DNA of 64,000 bases from Alteribacter populi (GCF_002352765.1 NZ_KZ293963.1:3250559-3314558), one strand, 5' to 3'. Shown: positions 1-7,545, numbered from the stretch's first letter. The notes: a model not told the origin generated them from the sequence alone. Program-made: numbers and translations.

Positions 1-84
1 GCCGGAGACGGTCACATTAGCTATGATAATGGAAAAACGTGGAACCAGATCATTAAAAGCGGAAACGTCTCCACACTTGAATAG
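1..84 (+). CDS. C-terminal end of a protein with an Asp-box (BNR-like) motif
   Basis: An open frame enters from the left edge and stops at a TAG at 82-84, leaving 27 residues. They contain SYDNGKTW, which fits the Asp-box pattern S-x-D-x-G-x-T-W of BNR/sialidase-type and YCF48-type beta-propellers. The parent protein is probably a beta-propeller of unknown substrate. Only its last blade is visible, so no function can be assigned. A GC-rich inverted repeat follows at once and may end its transcript. Confidence 0.5.
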   Translation, partial: AGDGHISYDNGKTWNQIIKSGNVSTLE

Positions 85-94
85 TAGAAATAAG

Positions 95-148
95 GTGCCT
101 GACCCCCGGTACATTAACGCTTCACCGCGGCGGGGGTCAGGCACTTTT
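95..148 (+). repeat. Palindromic GTGCCTGACCCCC element, probable terminator
   Basis: Arms GTGCCTGACCCCCG (95-108) and CGGGGGTCAGGCAC (131-144) are perfect complements around a 22-nt loop, followed by TTTT. It can terminate the upstream gene. The GACCCC core resembles the palindromes at 3413-3438 and 37781-37843, so it also looks like a member of a dispersed Bacillaceae intergenic repeat family. The family assignment is inference. Confidence 0.7.
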
Positions 149-151
149 CAC

Positions 152-180
152 TTGAATAAAATACCCCTATGAGGTATATT
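152..180 (+). promoter_or_regulatory. copA promoter with CsoR-like operator
   Basis: A -35 of TTGAAT (152-157) and a -10 of TATATT (175-180) are 17 bp apart. The spacer and -10 are covered by the inverted repeat ATACCCCTATGAGGTAT (161-177). This matches the TACCC...GGGTA type of site bound by the copper sensor CsoR in other Bacillales. The position is right for repression relieved by Cu(I). No csoR or copZ gene lies in this window. Confidence 0.75.
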
Positions 181-217
181 GGTTTTAGAGGAATCAATTT
201 ACACTAGGAGGGACGTT

Positions 218-2461
218 ATGTCTAAGGTGCGTTTTGGAATAGATGGGATGCATTGTGCATCATGTGTAAATAGGGTAGAAAAGAAGATTTCCCGAGTAGA
301 AGGTGTTGAATCTGTTAACGTCAATTTGGCCACTCACCAAGCTCAGGTCACTGGAGACATTACAGATGATCGCGTGAGTGAAATTGTTGCTTCTGTTGAA
401 AAAATCGGGTTCGGCGCTAAACAGATTCATGATGAAAAAGAAGCCGATTTATCCGAAAAACAAGCAGCAGAATCGAAAAAATTAATGCGTGACTTTACGT
501 TTGCCGCGATTGTGACGGTGATTGTTCTTATCGGAAGTATCCCTCATATGATGGGGACTTGGGGCGGCTGGGTTCCTGGTTGGTTATCCAACCCATTTTT
601 CCTGTTAGCCTTAACCACTTATGTCCAGCTTGTACCCGGTTGGAGATTTTACAAAAACAGTTATAAAGTTTTGCGCAGTAAGTCAGCTGATATGAACGTT
701 CTTGTCGCGATGGGAACGACGTCAGCTTGGTTTTATTCAGGTGCAATGACGCTGTTTCCCGAGTTTTTAACTGGTGCAGGTTTTCCTTACCAGCTGTATT
801 ACGACGTTACAACGGTTATTACAACGCTTATCCTTTTAGGGCGGTATTTTGAAGCGAAAGCAAAAGGGGAAACGTCGACAGCGATTAAAAAGCTGATGAA
901 CCTTCAGGTAAAAACCGCGCGAGTCGTGCGTAACGGGGAAGAACTCGAGCTGCCGGTTGAAAAAGTCGAAGTGGGAGATGAGGTGCTCGTCCGCCCTGGT
1001 GAACGTATTCCGGTCGATGGCACGATTATTAAAGGGGCGTCTACGGTTGATGAATCGATGTTGACAGGAGAATCTATCCCGATTGAGAAACAAAAAGATG
1101 ACGCTGTTATTGGAGCAACGATCAATAAGACGGGCAGCTTTACGTTTGAAGCGAATAAGGTAGGCAAAGATACAACGCTTTCGCAAATCATTCGTATGGT
1201 AAACGAGGCACAAGGGTCTAAAGCGCCAATCCAGAGAATGGTCGATGTTATTTCTGCTTACTTTGTTCCCGCGGTAGTAGGATTAGCTTCACTTAGCTTT
1301 CTTGTATGGTTGATTTTTGGCCCAGAACCTTCCTTTATTTTTGCCTTGACGACGTTCATTGCGGTTTTAATCATTGCCTGTCCTTGTGCGTTAGGCTTAG
1401 CTACTCCGACAGCGGTTATGGTCGGAACTGAAAAAGGTGCTGAAAACGGGGTTCTTATCAAAGATGCATCGAGTCTAGAGCAGGCTCACAAAGTAGAAAC
1501 AGTTGTACTGGATAAGACAGGTACCATTACTGAAGGGAAACCAACAGTAACCAATATTTCCGTTGGCGGGTCTTGGTCAGAAGAAGAACTTCTTGTCATG
1601 ATTGCTTCAATTGAATCTGCGTCAGAACATCCGCTCGGTGAGGCAATTGTAAATGAAGCGAAAACACGCAATTTAGTATTAAGCGAACCAGACACCTTTG
1701 AAGCGATCAGTGGTCATGGTATTGAAGCAAACTGGAACGGAAAAGAGTGTCTAATCGGAAATAAACGATTGATGAATAAACATCAAATTGAGCTACATGA
1801 AGCTGAACGTTTCGCCGATGATCTTGCTGCAGAAGGGAAAACTCCGATTTTTATTGCAGCTGACGGTCTTTTTGCCGGTGTTATAGCTGTCGCTGACCAG
1901 CTTAAGGAAGATGCAAAACAAGCCGTTCAAATGCTAAAAGAGATGGATATCGAAGTCGTGATGCTGACAGGAGATAATGAAAGAACAGCAGCATCGATTG
2001 CAAAAGAAGCTGGGATTGAACGCTTTGAAGCGGAAGTACTTCCAGGAGATAAAGCTTCTTTTGTGAAGAAGTTGCAAAGAGAAGGTAAACGAGTAGCGAT
2101 GGTAGGAGATGGCATAAATGATGCACCGGCACTTGCTCAATCGGACATTAGCATCGCTATTGGCACAGGTACCGATGTTGCTATGGAAGCAGCCAATATT
2201 ACATTAATGCGTGGCGAGATCATGAATGTTGTTACTGCCCTTCGATTATCTAAATCCACGATGAAAATGATTTGGCAAAACCTAGGCTGGGCTTTTGGTT
2301 ACAACATTGTCCTCATCCCTGTCGCTGCCGGACTACTCTATCCGTTTTTCGGACTCCTGCTAAATCCAATGCTCGCAGGAGCCGCAATGGCGTTTAGCTC
2401 AGTATCGGTTGTGCTTAACACACTGCGTCTGAAAAAATTCAAAGCAATCCCGTCGGCTTAG
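218..2461 (+). CDS. copA: Copper-exporting P1B-type ATPase CopA
   Basis: Integral membrane ATPase that exports Cu(I) using ATP. From the start at 218 it is 747 residues. It has one N-terminal heavy-metal-associated domain (GMHCASC, residues 10-16), where B. subtilis CopA has two. Other motifs are the TGES actuator loop (T283-S286), the transmembrane CPC metal site (C388-C390), DKTGT with the phosphorylated D432, the SEHPLG loop, and GDGINDAP (from G630). I chose ATG 218 because AGGAGGGA lies 5 nt upstream. The in-frame TTG at 179 falls inside the -10 box and cannot be a start. It is monocistronic, with a CsoR-like operator in front and a terminator overlapping the stop codon. Copper specificity rests on the CPC motif plus the operator. 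Confidence 0.93.
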   Translation: MSKVRFGIDGMHCASCVNRVEKKISRVEGVESVNVNLATHQAQVTGDITDDRVSEIVASVEKIGFGAKQIHDEKEADLSEKQAAESKKLMRDFTFAAIVTVIVLIGSIPHMMGTWGGWVPGWLSNPFFLLALTTYVQLVPGWRFYKNSYKVLRSKSADMNVLVAMGTTSAWFYSGAMTLFPEFLTGAGFPYQLYYDVTTVITTLILLGRYFEAKAKGETSTAIKKLMNLQVKTARVVRNGEELELPVEKVEVGDEVLVRPGERIPVDGTIIKGASTVDESMLTGESIPIEKQKDDAVIGATINKTGSFTFEANKVGKDTTLSQIIRMVNEAQGSKAPIQRMVDVISAYFVPAVVGLASLSFLVWLIFGPEPSFIFALTTFIAVLIIACPCALGLATPTAVMVGTEKGAENGVLIKDASSLEQAHKVETVVLDKTGTITEGKPTVTNISVGGSWSEEELLVMIASIESASEHPLGEAIVNEAKTRNLVLSEPDTFEAISGHGIEANWNGKECLIGNKRLMNKHQIELHEAERFADDLAAEGKTPIFIAADGLFAGVIAVADQLKEDAKQAVQMLKEMDIEVVMLTGDNERTAASIAKEAGIERFEAEVLPGDKASFVKKLQREGKRVAMVGDGINDAPALAQSDISIAIGTGTDVAMEAANITLMRGEIMNVVTALRLSKSTMKMIWQNLGWAFGYNIVLIPVAAGLLYPFFGLLLNPMLAGAAMAFSSVSVVLNTLRLKKFKAIPSA

Positions 2462-2477
2462 GCTGACGGGGTTTTTT
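2449..2477 (+). terminator. copA terminator overlapping the stop codon
   Basis: CCCGTC (2449-2454) pairs with GACGGG (2465-2470) and is followed by GTTTTTT. The copA TAG stop (2459-2461) sits in the loop. Confidence 0.85.
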
Positions 2478-2529
2478 AAAAGAAAATTTATAGAGCGGAA
2501 AGCTATCTTCACGTTGTTCGTCTCAAGGC

Positions 2530-2768
2530 TTTTGGTAGAATTGACTCACTTTGATGAAGTTTAGTTTCCTTTTGGTAGAATTCCATCATTTTTGTGTTGA
2601 ATAAACTTTCCATTGTGTTTAATAATCCCTCTTTTGTGTAGAATTGACTCACTTTGATGAAGTTTAGTTTCCTTTTGGTAGAATTCCATCACTTTTGTGT
2701 AGAATAAACTCTCCATTGTGTTTAATAATCCCTCTTTTGTGTAGAATTCACTTACTTTGATGAAGTTG
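2530..2768. repeat. Nested tandem repeat, 103-bp period made of ~20-21-bp units
   Basis: The string GAATTGACTCACTTTGATG starts at 2538 and 2641, and a variant starts at 2744, giving an exact 103-bp period with about 2.3 copies. Each period splits into five degenerate units of 20-22 bp related to TTTTGTGTAGAATT. Because 103 is not a multiple of 3, the repeat does not maintain a reading frame, and I do not call a gene here. The unit length is close to two DNA helical turns. Confidence 0.85.
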
Positions 2769-2781
2769 TAAAGCATCCTTG

Positions 2782-2822
2782 AGACTTTAAAACATACGGC
2801 GGAAGCTAACTCTGTTTTTAAT
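2782..2822. repeat. Dispersed 41-bp repeat, copy 1
   Basis: AGACTTTAAAACAT-(A)-CGGCGGAAGCTAAC-TCTGTTTTTAAT is nearly identical to 18158-18198, and its right half is similar to 55906-55939. The copies lie in unrelated intergenic regions. Confidence 0.7.
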
Positions 2823-2823
2823 A

Positions 2824-2844
2824 AAAAACCGCTTTGCGGTTTTT
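2824..2844. terminator. Hairpin with A and T flanks, bidirectional terminator-like
   Basis: AAAAACCGC-TTT-GCGGTTTTT is a perfect stem of 9 bp with a 3-nt loop. It could terminate transcription from either side. No gene immediately upstream needs it, so its client is unknown. Confidence 0.6.
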
Positions 2845-2937
2845 CTTAGGTTAAAAGAGAGTCTTCGAGCCTCAGGGGAAGGAAAATCGTACGAAACAGT
2901 GAGGGAAAGGCAGTGTTAACGAGACGTGTGGGAGAAC

Positions 2938-3000
2938 TTTACGAGGCAAAAAGGTTGTTTTATGAGTCGAAAGGGTGGTTTTATGAGCAAAAAAGTATGA
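2938..3000. repeat. Three tandem 21-bp units
   Basis: Units of exactly 21 bp start at 2938, 2959 and 2980 with consensus TTTAYGAGNNNAAANGGTNGT. A short frame GTG 2913 to TAA runs through them (heptad-like F-Y-E-x-K peptide, 41 codons), but a coding role is unproven. The unit resembles the reverse complement of the minisatellite at 2530-2768, as if the same repeat sat here in inverted orientation. Confidence 0.65.
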
Positions 3001-3113
3001 CGAGCCTAAGCAAAATGTACGCACCACCAATGAACTAACATTAGACTCTTGAACTTATCAACGTTTAATCCTAAAAGAAAACGGAAAAAGACTGTCAGGA
3101 GGTGTCTAGTACG

Positions 3114-3461
3114 ATGGCGACAAGTTCTTTCACCCAATATTCACAAGCATGGGTTCCGACCAATCTAACGTGTAAAATGAACAAAGCCTTTGCCATCACG
3201 ATTCCTAAAAAGCTACGAACCAAATTGAAATTACAAAAGAAGAGCTCGATTGCGTTGGTTATAGAGCGGGACAGCATCATAATATCAACTGAAGAAATAG
3301 AACAATCACTCCACATCCAAAGTCACATCAACAATAATGGCTCACTTTACCTCCCAAAAGAAATCAGAAACCAATTAACAATCGACCCCGGCACCGAATT
3401 CGAAATCTTTACGGGGACTGTCCCCGCACAATTTTGTGAACTTTTGCTGAAACGGGTTTAG
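3114..3461 (+). CDS. AbrB/SpoVT-like protein with two swapped-hairpin-type segments
   Basis: Predicted 115 residues. Two AbrB-like segments are visible. The first is around residues 21-60 (MNKAFAITIPKKLR...LVIERDSIIIS) and the second around 70-100 (NNGSLYLPKEIRNQLTI...EFEIF). Each has the basic [IL]P-K-[EK]-[IL]R core of AbrB DNA-binding domains, so it is probably a small DNA-binding transcription factor. I chose ATG 3114 because AGGAGG (3097-3102) lies 11 nt upstream and would overlap the in-frame GTG at 3102. The last ~16 residues are encoded by a palindromic intergenic-type repeat (3413-3438), so the C-terminus looks recently rewritten. It is convergent with the membrane gene at 3467. Target genes are unknown. 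Confidence 0.65.
   Translation: MATSSFTQYSQAWVPTNLTCKMNKAFAITIPKKLRTKLKLQKKSSIALVIERDSIIISTEEIEQSLHIQSHINNNGSLYLPKEIRNQLTIDPGTEFEIFTGTVPAQFCELLLKRV
3413..3438. repeat. GGGGAC palindrome inside the 3' end of the AbrB-like gene
   Basis: GGGGAC-T-GTCCCC (3413-3425) is followed by the partial palindrome CACAATTTTGTG. The order CCCC-R-CACAATTTYGTG recurs at 37816-37832, showing that both belong to one repeat family. Confidence 0.7.
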
Positions 3462-3466
3462 AAAAG

Positions 3467-4027
3467 TTAAGGTTGGGTATGTTGATGGTGGTCATGACTG
3501 GGTTCGTCGATTTCCGTTTGCATATCGATAAACGGTGGGGCAGTTGTGTAAAAATAAAACGCAATCCCTACATAGCTCATAGTTACGATTAAGCATTTAA
3601 ATGAGAAAGGCGTACTTTTTTTGTTTTTCGCTCTTACCCATTGAAGAGTTGTAAGTGTGCAGACGATTGTGAGTAACATGAAAAAAAACAGCCCAATGGA
3701 AACTTCTCTGATCGTAAGCATTTCCGCTGTCATGGCCCCCATCATTCCCGCCATTCCACCAGAAAACCCTCCTTCAACCATGGCCATCCGGTGTAATGGC
3801 CATCCTAAAACAACACCGAGGATAACGCCGCTAGCTAAAGCTACTGCCAAAGAATAAAAAAACAAGCCATGAAACAACCCTCCAGCATATATCCCAGTTG
3901 TTAAACCGTATAGCATGGCTAATGCCATGACGGCCATCATTTTTTCCATTATTGTAAGAGAGCCCTTGTACCGAGCGTTAGTAATGAAAAATAAAATGAG
4001 CGGTAGAAGAATCAAAACGAGTGTCAT
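3467..4027 (-). CDS. Polytopic membrane protein with His-rich tail, function unknown
   Basis: 186 residues with about five hydrophobic segments, including a Gly/Met-rich helix (GGFSGGMAGMMGAMTAEM). The hydrophilic C-terminus ends HDHHQHTQP. A clustered His tail next to copper and cadmium efflux genes suggests metal binding, but this is inference from composition and neighbourhood. I do not recognise the family. The start ATG at 4027 has an AGGGGG about 9-10 nt upstream. It runs convergent to the AbrB-like gene and divergent from cadC. Confidence 0.6.
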   Translation of the reverse strand: MTLVLILLPLILFFITNARYKGSLTIMEKMMAVMALAMLYGLTTGIYAGGLFHGLFFYSLAVALASGVILGVVLGWPLHRMAMVEGGFSGGMAGMMGAMTAEMLTIREVSIGLFFFMLLTIVCTLTTLQWVRAKNKKSTPFSFKCLIVTMSYVGIAFYFYTTAPPFIDMQTEIDEPSHDHHQHTQP

Positions 4028-4114
4028 AAACCAATACCCCCTATACGTTTCATTCCTTACATCTTTATTCGGACAACCGCTCCATTAGAAGTGCCCAAAC
4101 ATTCAAAAGTTCTT

Positions 4115-4161
4115 TTGACTAACTAATCTGCATATAGTATACTCAAACCAATATTTGAATA
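4115..4161 (+). promoter_or_regulatory. cad promoter and CadC operator
   Basis: TTGACT (4115-4120) and TATACT (4138-4143) are separated by 17 bp. Immediately after lies ACTCAAACCAATATTTGAAT (4141-4160), an inverted repeat of ATTCAAAT type. Its sequence and position match the cad operator of Staphylococcus plasmid pI258 (core CTCAAATAAATATTTGAA). CadC should repress here and be released by Cd(II), Pb(II) or Zn(II). The cadC start is 164 nt further on, because a repeat element occupies the leader. Confidence 0.85.
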
Positions 4162-4183
4162 AAGAATCCATATTATAAATGAG

Positions 4184-4288
4184 TGTGTTCAAAAAGGAAT
4201 AAAGAGGACCGAGATTCAACTAACCACCGCAGGAGTATCATCCTGTGCGGCGCGACAGCTGTTTACCCAAACTTTTTGAACATCCTCT
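4184..4288 (+). mobile_element. MITE-like element in the cadC leader
   Basis: A ~105-bp element with ends TGTTCAAAAAG (4186-4196) and CTTTTTGAACATCCTCT (4272-4288). The interior has the inverted repeat CCGCAGGA...TCCTGTGCGG and a right-end GACAGCTGTTT, shared with the copies near 7264, 56529 and 61028. It has no coding capacity. It separates the cad promoter/operator from the cadC ribosome-binding site, so it is transcribed as leader RNA. Confidence 0.8.
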
Positions 4289-4306
4289 AAAATGAGGTGT
4301 AAAATG

Positions 4307-4675
4307 ATGAGTAAAAACGACACATGTGACGTCTATTCCTTTGATAAAGCAAAAGTTTCACATCTAAAGCAAACAATCATAGATTCAGAGATTCACGGAA
4401 CGAGTCAAATTTTTAAAATCTTAGCAGATGAAAAAAGGTTGAAGGTAGCCTATGCTTTGACTCTTGAAAAGGAGCTTTGTGTATGTGATGTCGCTCATTT
4501 ATTGCAGTCATCAACAGCGACTGCTTCTCATCACTTAAGAATGTTGAAAAAAATGGGATTAGCGAAATACCGAAAGGAAGGAAAACTTGTTTTTTATAGT
4601 CTTGATGATGATCACGTAGTCGATGTTATTAAACTGACGATGGAGCATCAACGAGAGGGGAAGCATCATGAGTAA
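4307..4675 (+). CDS. cadC: ArsR/SmtB-family metal sensor CadC
   Basis: Transcriptional repressor of the cad operon. 122 residues from ATG 4307, the same length as pI258 CadC. A winged helix-turn-helix is seen (ADEKRLKVAYAL...TASHHLRMLKK). The alpha-3 metal motif ELCVCD (about residues 58-63) and an N-terminal Cys (DTCDVY) supply the thiolate ligands typical of the Cd/Pb sensor site. I chose ATG 4307 over 4292 and 4304 because GAGGTG at 4294-4299 is then 7 nt away and the N-terminus aligns with CadC (M-x-K-x-D-T-C). It overlaps cadA by 8 nt and so is translationally coupled to it. The leader carries a MITE-like insertion. Confidence 0.92.
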   Translation: MSKNDTCDVYSFDKAKVSHLKQTIIDSEIHGTSQIFKILADEKRLKVAYALTLEKELCVCDVAHLLQSSTATASHHLRMLKKMGLAKYRKEGKLVFYSLDDDHVVDVIKLTMEHQREGKHHE

Positions 4676-6821
4676 TCATGAAGAATTTCAAGTACGGGGG
4701 TTTACTTGCGCGAGCTGTGCGACTCAATTTGAGCGGAATGTAAATAAGTTACCTGGAGTAAGTGAAGCAAAGGTTAATTTTACAGCTAGTAAACTATCAG
4801 TTGACGGCACGGTAACAGTTGAGGAGTTAGAGCGAGCGGGTGCTTTCGAAAACTTAAAAATTCAAGAGGCTTCTTTTAGTAATAATGATTGGGAAAGTGA
4901 CCCTATATGGAAACAAGGGAAAAATATCCGTGTTGCCATTGCCTCTCTTTTCGCTCTTGCTGGCTGGATCGCGTTGTTTCAGCTTGGAGGAGAGAGTCTC
5001 CTTAGTGTTTCGTTATTTCTAGGTGCGATAACAATCGGCGGTTATCAGCTGTTTTGGCAAGGATTAAAAAACCTTGTTCGCGCCCAGTTTGATATGAAAA
5101 CCCTAATGACGATTGCGATCATTGGTGCTGCTTTTATTGGCGAGTGGGGAGAAGCGGCTGTTGTCGTCGTTCTCTTTGCAATAAGTGAAGCACTGGAAAG
5201 CTATTCTATGGATAAGGCACGACGTTCTCTAAGAAACCTCATCGATCTGACACCAAAAAACACGACAGTTTTACAAGGGACAAAAGAAACCAGTGTAAGT
5301 GTGAGCGATGTGAATGTTGACGATGTGCTTCTTATTAAACCAGGTGAAAAAATTCCAGTAGACGGTACGGTGATGGAAGGTCATTCATCTGTTAGCGAAG
5401 CCTCAATCACCGGGGAAAGCATTCCAGTGAATAAGAAGGAAGAGGACCGTGTTTTTGCTGGCACAGTGAACGAGGAAGGGATTCTCAAGGTTAGAGTTAC
5501 CAATAGAGTAGAAGATACAACATTGGCGAAGATTATTCATTTAGTGGAAGAGGCCCAGCAGGAAAAAGCCCCAGCACAACAGTTTGTTGATCGATTTGCC
5601 AAATTTTATACCCCAGCTATTATGATATTGGCAGCATTGGTTGCTACCGTACCTCCGTTATTTATGGGAGCGATATGGAGCGAATGGATCTATCTTGGTT
5701 TGGCAACGTTAGTCGTCGGCTGTCCTTGTGCCTTAGTCATTTCAACGCCTGTTGCAATCGTTACTGCGATTGGACACAGTGCTAAGCAAGGTGTACTAAT
5801 TAAAGGTGGTATCTATATGGAGCAGGCAGGAAAGGTCAATGCCATTGCCTTTGATAAAACAGGGACCTTAACAAAAGGAGTGCCCGAGGTGACTGATGTT
5901 GATCCTTTAGATGGAGAAGATAAGGTACGATTACTATTAACTGCTTATCATCTGGAAAAATACGCAAACCACCCATTGGCTAAAGCGATTGTTCAATATA
6001 TTAAAGACCTCCCAGAACATGTAGATAGCGAGATTGAAGTGACCGATTTTGTAACACTTACCGGCCACGGAGTGAGAGGGAAAATAAACAGTGTGGAAAG
6101 TTTTGCAGCAAGTCCTACCTTTGTAAAAGATCATTATCCTGCTATGTTTACCAAATCGTTAATGGAAAAGGTAGAGTCTTTGCAAAAAGAAGGGAAAACG
6201 GTCGTGGTTGTTGGTGACGCAAAGGAAATCACCGGTCTTATTGCCCTACGGGATGAAGTAAAACCACGGACGAAGCAAACGTTAACAGAGCTCACACGGT
6301 TAGGTGTTAAAAAAATCGTAATGCTCACAGGAGACAATACTTACACAGCAAACGCTATTGGCACCGAAGCAGGTGTGACAGAGGTTCGTTCACGTTTGCT
6401 TCCAGCAGATAAACTGAATGTAATAAAAGACATGCAGCAAGCTGGTTACAGCGTAGGAATGGTAGGGGACGGAATGAATGATGCTCCAGCACTTGCCGTA
6501 GCTGATACGTCAATCGCGATGGGGAAGGTCGGAACGGATGCAGCTCTTGAAACGGCTGACATTTCCTTAATGGGGGATGATTTAGCGAAAGTTCCCTACA
6601 CGATTCGCTTAAGCAGAAAGACGATGATGATCATTAAGCAAAATATTGTTTTTTCATTGGTACTAAAAGCGTTGGCATTGTTGTTAGTTCCTTTTGGTTG
6701 GCTTACGCTTTGGATTGCAATATTTGCCGATATCGGAGCTACTCTGTTAGTAACATTAAATAGTTTGCGCTTAATTCGTACAGAAAGTGGAACAAAAAAG
6801 CCGAATAATCGTAAAGGATAG
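4668..6821 (+). CDS. cadA: Cadmium/zinc/lead-exporting P1B-type ATPase CadA
   Basis: Membrane ATPase exporting divalent soft metals. 717 residues. The N-terminal metal-binding domain has FTCASC (residues 12-17), followed by the transmembrane region, a TGES actuator loop, the CPC site (C352-C354), DKTGT with phosphorylated D396, NHPLAKA, and GDGMNDAP (G600 on). The pairing with CadC and the cad operator argues for Cd/Zn/Pb rather than copper. The start overlaps the cadC end with GAGAGGGG 7 nt upstream. The length is similar to pI258 CadA (727). No terminator follows directly; the small gene at 6840 may be cotranscribed. Confidence 0.94.
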   Translation: MSNHEEFQVRGFTCASCATQFERNVNKLPGVSEAKVNFTASKLSVDGTVTVEELERAGAFENLKIQEASFSNNDWESDPIWKQGKNIRVAIASLFALAGWIALFQLGGESLLSVSLFLGAITIGGYQLFWQGLKNLVRAQFDMKTLMTIAIIGAAFIGEWGEAAVVVVLFAISEALESYSMDKARRSLRNLIDLTPKNTTVLQGTKETSVSVSDVNVDDVLLIKPGEKIPVDGTVMEGHSSVSEASITGESIPVNKKEEDRVFAGTVNEEGILKVRVTNRVEDTTLAKIIHLVEEAQQEKAPAQQFVDRFAKFYTPAIMILAALVATVPPLFMGAIWSEWIYLGLATLVVGCPCALVISTPVAIVTAIGHSAKQGVLIKGGIYMEQAGKVNAIAFDKTGTLTKGVPEVTDVDPLDGEDKVRLLLTAYHLEKYANHPLAKAIVQYIKDLPEHVDSEIEVTDFVTLTGHGVRGKINSVESFAASPTFVKDHYPAMFTKSLMEKVESLQKEGKTVVVVGDAKEITGLIALRDEVKPRTKQTLTELTRLGVKKIVMLTGDNTYTANAIGTEAGVTEVRSRLLPADKLNVIKDMQQAGYSVGMVGDGMNDAPALAVADTSIAMGKVGTDAALETADISLMGDDLAKVPYTIRLSRKTMMIIKQNIVFSLVLKALALLLVPFGWLTLWIAIFADIGATLLVTLNSLRLIRTESGTKKPNNRKG

Positions 6822-6839
6822 AGATAGAAAGGGGAGGCA

Positions 6840-7247
6840 ATGGTCTTTTTACACTTGGATAAGCGGAAGAAGAAATGCTCGTTTCATGAACAGCGACATT
6901 GTGAAAGTCTGATAAAAGCGAGGGATAAGTCATCATTAGAACCTCTGAAACATGAGGTTCTTTCCTTTACAGATTTTCAGAAAGCAAAGTATTACTATTT
7001 ACGAGAGTACGAGAGTTATAAATGGAAGGATCATTGTCACAAAGAACGCAACCAAAAGGAGAGAGGGTTACCAGCTCACGAACCGTTCAATGAAATCGGT
7101 CGCCAATCGCACAACCTCGGCATTCCTATGGTAAAGCCAATTCGCCTTTCTTCATTACCGAAGTGGCTTCGTGTGTTTTACTATGGTGTGGTATGTATTT
7201 TAGGGATAGGTTTTCTCTTAATGTTATATGTAAGGTTATTATTGTAA
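6840..7247 (+). CDS. Small basic protein with C-terminal membrane anchor, unknown
   Basis: 135 residues beginning 18 nt after cadA. GGGGAGG is only 2 nt before the ATG, which is unusually tight. The N-terminal two-thirds is charged and Cys/His-containing (KKKCSFHEQRHC, DHCHKERN). The C-terminus is a single hydrophobic helix (VFYYGVVCILGIGFLLMLYV). I recognise no family. Its position and Cys/His content allow a metal-related accessory role, but this is speculative. Two overlapping frames are also open here, so the reading-frame assignment itself is only moderately secure. Confidence 0.45.
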   Translation: MVFLHLDKRKKKCSFHEQRHCESLIKARDKSSLEPLKHEVLSFTDFQKAKYYYLREYESYKWKDHCHKERNQKERGLPAHEPFNEIGRQSHNLGIPMVKPIRLSSLPKWLRVFYYGVVCILGIGFLLMLYVRLLL

Positions 7248-7263
7248 GTCCCTTATTGATTAT

Positions 7264-7480
7264 AGAGGATGTTCAAGAAGGCCGCTATAAATAGCTGTTG
7301 GAGAATATGATCTCCTGCTAAATACGGCCACGTCCTGTGGCGAACACAGGAGTCACCCCATCCTGGGCACGCTCGTTGGCTTGCCTCTTCGCTCCTCACG
7401 TATTAACACCATACGTTCCGGTGTTCTAAGACTTCTCCGCCTCGATCTACTCGGCTCTTTTTATGCTCCTATTGAACACA
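7264..7480 (-). mobile_element. MITE-like element, long form, reversed
   Basis: 217 bp from AGAGGATGTTCAAGAAG to CTCCTATTGAACACA. Read on the minus strand it aligns along most of its length with the copy at 56529-56802. Shared segments include CGTCCTGTGGCGAAC, CAGGAGTCACCCCATCC, GCTCCTCACGTATTA and TACTCGGCTCTTTTTATG. No ORF. Confidence 0.8.
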
Positions 7481-7545
7481 CGGACTTATTGATAAAAGCC
7501 GCACTTCAAATTGGAAGTACGGCTTATCATCTATGAATAAGTCCG
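7481..7545. terminator. Nested double-stem bidirectional terminator
   Basis: An outer 10-bp perfect stem CGGACTTATT (7481-7490)/AATAAGTCCG (7536-7545) encloses an inner stem GATAAAAGCCG...CGGCTTATC with GAAG/CTTC pairing. It lies between the end of the cad cluster and the convergent lipoprotein gene. Confidence 0.65.

Noticed and set aside
179..217. N-terminal extension of CopA from TTG 179
   Set aside because: TTG 179 lies within the -10 hexamer; ATG 218 has a strong ribosome-binding site.
2561..2776. Minus-strand 71-codon frame through the tandem repeat
   Set aside because: The 103-bp period shifts frame, there is no good ribosome-binding site, and the frame is explained by lack of stops in the repeat unit.
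2530..3000. CRISPR array
   Set aside because: Units are contiguous and degenerate with no unique spacers, and no cas genes are present.
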